Assembly: GCA_002476905.1 (NCBI GenBank)
Contig: DLND01000209.1
Location: 1-17,770, forward strand
Direction of reading: 5' to 3'
Origin: Flavobacteriales bacterium UBA7519
Lineage (GTDB): Bacteria > Bacteroidota > Bacteroidia > Flavobacteriales > Weeksellaceae
Length of the DNA: 17,770 bases
Positions 13,981 to 17,770 of this stretch are shown here, in pieces (position 1 is the first letter of the stretch; every line of letters starts with the position of its first letter). Made by a program: the position numbers and the translations under genes. The notes beneath the pieces are model-generated. The model had not been told where the DNA came from. It did not search any database and saw only the letters and a program-made list of their open reading frames with translations.

Positions 13981-14256
13981 TTAATGTCCGGACTTAGCGT
14001 CGGCATCATGTTTTACGTGGCTCAAAAATTTGGTACAATAACCACCGAAAATCAAAATCACAAGATAACAGAATACAGGAATAACAAAGGAATACTGAAC
14101 GCCAAAGTGACCTGCCAAGTAACTTTGGAAAATCGGAACAATTGCGCCTCCCAAGATGGCCATCACCACCAAAGATGAACCTTGGCTCGTGTATTTTCCT
14201 AAACCAGAAATCGCCAATGTATAAATATTAGAGAACATAGTGGAGTTGAAAATCCC
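13981..14256 (-). pseudogene. C-terminal remnant of a FucP-type sugar MFS transporter
   Basis: About 91 residues of the last two membrane helices of a fucose/glucose-galactose permease-like (FHS family) transporter remain: GIFNSTMFSNIYTLAI, GLGKYTSQGSS, MAILGGAIVP, SFVIPVFCYLVILIFGGY. Family members are usually 400-440 residues, so some 330 N-terminal residues (ten helices) are missing. The ATG at 14238 is simply an internal methionine, since family-like residues continue upstream to about 14256. Beyond that the frame runs into a TGA at 14275-14277. A shift of one base near the CCC at 14254-14256 would extend a family-like reading (TELAAVKLG before IFNST), so a small indel is also possible. 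The fragment cannot transport. It abuts the Nudix-regulator remnant. Confidence 0.8.
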
Positions 14257-14285
14257 AATTTGACCGCTGCGAGTTCAGTGAGAGT

Positions 14286-14633
14286 TGTGAATGGATCTAT
14301 CTAAGTCAATTGCCTGAGATAGAAATGGCTATGGATCATAAAGAAATCGTTGAAAAAGCTCTATTAGCTCTGAGAGAAAAAATATCAATTAAACCAATAG
14401 GATTTAATTTATTACCTGAAAAATTCACGCTTTCTGCGCTTCAAAAGCTCTATGAAGCTATTCTTGGAAAGGAATTAAACAGAGGAAATTTTTACAGAAA
14501 AATCAAAAACCTAGGAATCCTAAAGAAATTGGATGAACAAAAACGTGGTGGAGCTCATAAAGCGCCAGATCTTTATTCTTTTGATGAGGAGAATTACAAC
14601 AAAGCTCTTGAAAACGGTTTGACGAGCTGGTAA
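14286..14633 (+). pseudogene. C-terminal winged-helix remnant of a Nudix-type (NrtR/AraR-like) regulator
   Basis: About 115 residues remain from a Nudix-domain transcription factor. The region before 14325 still reads like the end of the Nudix domain (CEWIYLSQLPEIEMAMDHKEI). The winged helix follows: KPIGFNLLPEKFTLSALQKLYEAILGK, NFYRKIKNLGILKKLDE, GAHKAPDLYSFDEE. Full-length relatives have about 230 residues, with roughly 120 residues of Nudix fold (ligand sensing) in front, which are absent. In Bacteroidota such proteins regulate sugar use (AraR) or NAD metabolism (NrtR). The adjacent, head-to-head transporter remnant fits a sugar regulon. An ATG at 14325 or 14331, or the TTG at 14310, could still yield a lone winged-helix protein, so residual function is not excluded. 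The frame itself is intact to the stop. Confidence 0.75.
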
Positions 14634-14654
14634 TTTTAATCAGTTTTTTAAAAT

Positions 14655-14690
14655 AAAAAAGAATCATTAAATAATTAATGATTCTTTTTT
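14655..14690. terminator. Bidirectional terminator between the Nudix remnant and atpC
   Basis: A 16-bp perfect stem (AAAAAAGAATCATTAA at 14655-14670, TTAATGATTCTTTTTT at 14675-14690) encloses loop ATAA. It stands between two convergent units and gives a U-tract in both directions. Confidence 0.88.
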
Positions 14691-14712
14691 GTTTATGTGA
14701 TTTTAGGATTTT

Positions 14713-14994
14713 TTATTCGCAGAGAATAATACCTTTATCGTTGTTAAATTCAAGAACGCCACTTTTGATCTCGTAGGAGAAAGCAGACTTGGCTTCTGTT
14801 TCTTTGGTCAGATATTTTTCGTAAGCTGCACCGACTTTGTCTGTGTAGATCTTCACTTTACCGTTTACCAAGGCAGAAACTATCGCCGCGTGGTTCTTAA
14901 AAATCTGGAACTGCCCGCTTTTTCCAGGCAATAGAACTGACTCTACCTCGCCATCAAAAACTACATATTCCGGAGTTAAAATTTTTATATTCAT
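14713..14994 (-). CDS. atpC: F1Fo ATP synthase epsilon subunit (short form)
   Basis: Epsilon subunit of the F1 central stalk, which couples rotation to catalysis in the membrane-bound ATP synthase. The 93 residues cover the N-terminal beta-sandwich: ILTPEYVVFDGEVESVLLPGKSGQFQIFKNHAAIVSAL is the family signature, at about residues 5-42. The C-terminal two-helix domain that inhibits ATP hydrolysis in E. coli (about 138 residues there) is absent; short epsilon subunits are usual in Bacteroidota. The gene lies 84 bases after atpD on the same strand and is probably cotranscribed. As in many Bacteroidota, beta and epsilon are encoded away from the remaining ATP synthase genes, none of which is in the window. 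A strong terminator follows. Confidence 0.95.
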   Translation of the reverse strand: MNIKILTPEYVVFDGEVESVLLPGKSGQFQIFKNHAAIVSALVNGKVKIYTDKVGAAYEKYLTKETEAKSAFSYEIKSGVLEFNNDKGIILCE

Positions 14995-15003
14995 TATTAT
15001 GAA

Positions 15004-15061
15004 ATTATAGATTGTAGATTTTAAATTATAAATTATTGAAATTCAATCTAAAATCTAAAAT
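15004..15061. repeat. AGATTTTAGATT-type imperfect inverted repeat between atpD and atpC
   Basis: The left arm at 15004-15021 (ATTATAGATTGTAGATTT) and the right arm at 15045-15061 (AATCTAAAATCTAAAAT) are imperfectly complementary and each contain two copies of TAGATT or its complement. The transcript would form a weak A/U hairpin in the atpD-atpC spacer. Similar 'agattttagatt' strings are, from memory, common between flavobacterial genes. Confidence 0.5.
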
Positions 15062-15078
15062 TTGACATTTAAAATTTA

Positions 15079-16656
<1,578 letters not shown>

Positions 16657-16747
16657 TTATCATATTTGTATGACAATTTTTAGCACCCTATTTAGGTGTA
16701 TTTTTACACAGGCAGATTTGATTACGTTTTGCCATAAAATTCAGAAT

Positions 16748-17674
16748 TTGAAAATCATCAGAGATCTTACAGATTACCAATCTACAACACCTTTAGCATT
16801 ATCATTAGGTATGTTTGATGGTGTTCATTTGGGACATTTATCTATCATCAATAAATTGAATGAAATCGCACGAAAAGAACATCTTGAATCTGCAATTTTA
16901 AGTTTTTGGCCTCATCCAAGAAAGTTTCTGAATCCAAATGATGATGTCAAAATGCTCAACACGCTTGAGGAGAAGTTAGAATTACTTGAAAAAAGCGGGA
17001 TTCAGAATATCTTTTTGAAAACCTTTGACGAAGAATTCAGAAATCTGACAGGAACTGAATTTTGCGAACAGATTCTAGTTCGTAAACTAAATGTGAAACA
17101 TATCACAATAGGACACGATCATACTTTCGGGAAAAATAAAAGCGGAAATTTTGACTTGCTACAATCTTTATCCGATGAATTAGGCTTTAAAGTCAATCAA
17201 TTGGAGGCTATACAAAAAAATGATCTTAATGTGAGTTCTACAAAAATCAGAATTGCTTTATCAGAAGGCAGAATCAAAGAGGCTAATGAAATGCTGGGCT
17301 ACAATTATCCTCTGACAGGAAAAGTGATCCACGGAAAAAAATTAGGTAGAACAATTGGATATCCAACGGCAAATATAGAAGTGCCGATTAACAAGCTGCT
17401 TCCTAAAAGCGGTGCTTATGTAGTTGAAGTTTATATTGATAATCAATTCTATAAAGGAATGCTGAGCATCGGAACCAATCCTACAATAGATGACAAAAGC
17501 ACATCTTTACACACCGAAGTTTATATTTTGGATTTTGACCAAGATATTTATGATAAAGAAATCACCATTAAATTTCGAGACTTTCTCCACGATGAAATCA
17601 AATTCGAAGGTCTGGAAAAGCTGATTGAAAAGTTGGATGAAGATAAAAGACTGACGCAAGAGTTTCAGTTTTAG
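16748..17674 (+). CDS. ribF: Bifunctional riboflavin kinase/FMN adenylyltransferase
   Basis: Converts riboflavin to FMN and then to FAD, using ATP, in the cytoplasm. I place the start at the TTG at 16748 (LKIIRDLTDYQSTTPLALSL, 308 residues), the usual beginning and length of the family. An ATG at 16631 would add 39 unconserved residues lying over the divergent atpD promoter region. The N-terminal FAD synthetase domain has GMFDGVHLGH (about 21-30), WPHPRKFL, GHDHTFGKNKSG (about 121-132) and STKIR (about 163-167). The C-terminal flavokinase domain has GKVIHGKKLGRTIGYPTANI (about 191-210) and LSIGTNPTI followed by TEVYILDF. The gene is divergent from atpD and ends before a strong terminator. No FMN riboswitch was recognised in the leader. 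Confidence 0.93.
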   Translation: MKIIRDLTDYQSTTPLALSLGMFDGVHLGHLSIINKLNEIARKEHLESAILSFWPHPRKFLNPNDDVKMLNTLEEKLELLEKSGIQNIFLKTFDEEFRNLTGTEFCEQILVRKLNVKHITIGHDHTFGKNKSGNFDLLQSLSDELGFKVNQLEAIQKNDLNVSSTKIRIALSEGRIKEANEMLGYNYPLTGKVIHGKKLGRTIGYPTANIEVPINKLLPKSGAYVVEVYIDNQFYKGMLSIGTNPTIDDKSTSLHTEVYILDFDQDIYDKEITIKFRDFLHDEIKFEGLEKLIEKLDEDKRLTQEFQF

Positions 17675-17685
17675 TAACAAAAAAG

Positions 17686-17716
17686 AATCCGTCTCACAAC
17701 TGAGGCGGATTTTTTT
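17686..17716 (+). terminator. Rho-independent terminator of ribF
   Basis: The stem AATCCGTCTCA/TGAGGCGGATT is 11 bp with one G-T pair. It has the loop CAAC and is followed by a T run at 17712-17716. It begins 11 bases after the ribF stop. The remaining bases to the window end show nothing I can assign. Confidence 0.88.
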
Positions 17717-17770
17717 GGTTATTATTTTAGATTTTTGTATATTTATATCTGATAATCAGATATTTGTCTA

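Overview
The window looks like chromosome from a flavobacterium, most likely the Chryseobacterium/Weeksellaceae group of Bacteroidota. The DNA is AT-rich. Start codons lack Shine-Dalgarno sequences, and several genes and a tRNA are preceded by the Bacteroidota -7 box TAnnTTTG. The tRNA does not encode its CCA end, and the proteins (short XRE regulator, TerC, atpD-atpC pair, RibF) read as flavobacterial.

Left part (1-3512). A minus-strand M14-type zinc carboxypeptidase is followed by a divergent TerC/Alx-family membrane protein, an XRE-type regulator and tRNA-Arg(CCT). The inverted repeat TTACA-NN-TGTAA lies twice around the regulator's own promoter and again upstream of the peptidase, with a half-site before terC, which suggests an autoregulated local regulon. 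The terC-XRE gap also holds several DnaA-box-like 9-mers.

Signalling block (3518-10738, minus strand). Six tightly packed genes encode a REC-PAS-histidine kinase, a 1198-residue hybrid kinase (CHASE3-HAMP-GAF-HisKA-HATPase-REC-REC-REC), a stand-alone receiver, a CheR methyltransferase, a CheB methylesterase domain and a second receiver. There is no CheA, no methyl-accepting chemoreceptor and no DNA-binding output domain. The phosphorelay therefore appears to act through receivers and protein (de)methylation.

Radical-SAM block (10993-13916, plus strand). A B12-type radical SAM protein with an unusual CX4CX2C cluster motif is followed by a DUF1826-like protein carrying an HxD...H...R pattern. 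This is the least understood gene pair here.

Scar (13981-14633). The C-terminal end of a FucP-type sugar transporter (minus) meets the C-terminal winged-helix half of a Nudix-type regulator (plus). Both have lost their 5' parts, as expected if one deletion removed the middle of a divergent transporter/regulator locus.

Right part (14713-17674). atpC and atpD (F1 epsilon and beta) run on the minus strand. ribF (riboflavin kinase/FAD synthetase) is divergent and probably starts at a TTG. Strong hairpin terminators separate most of the units.
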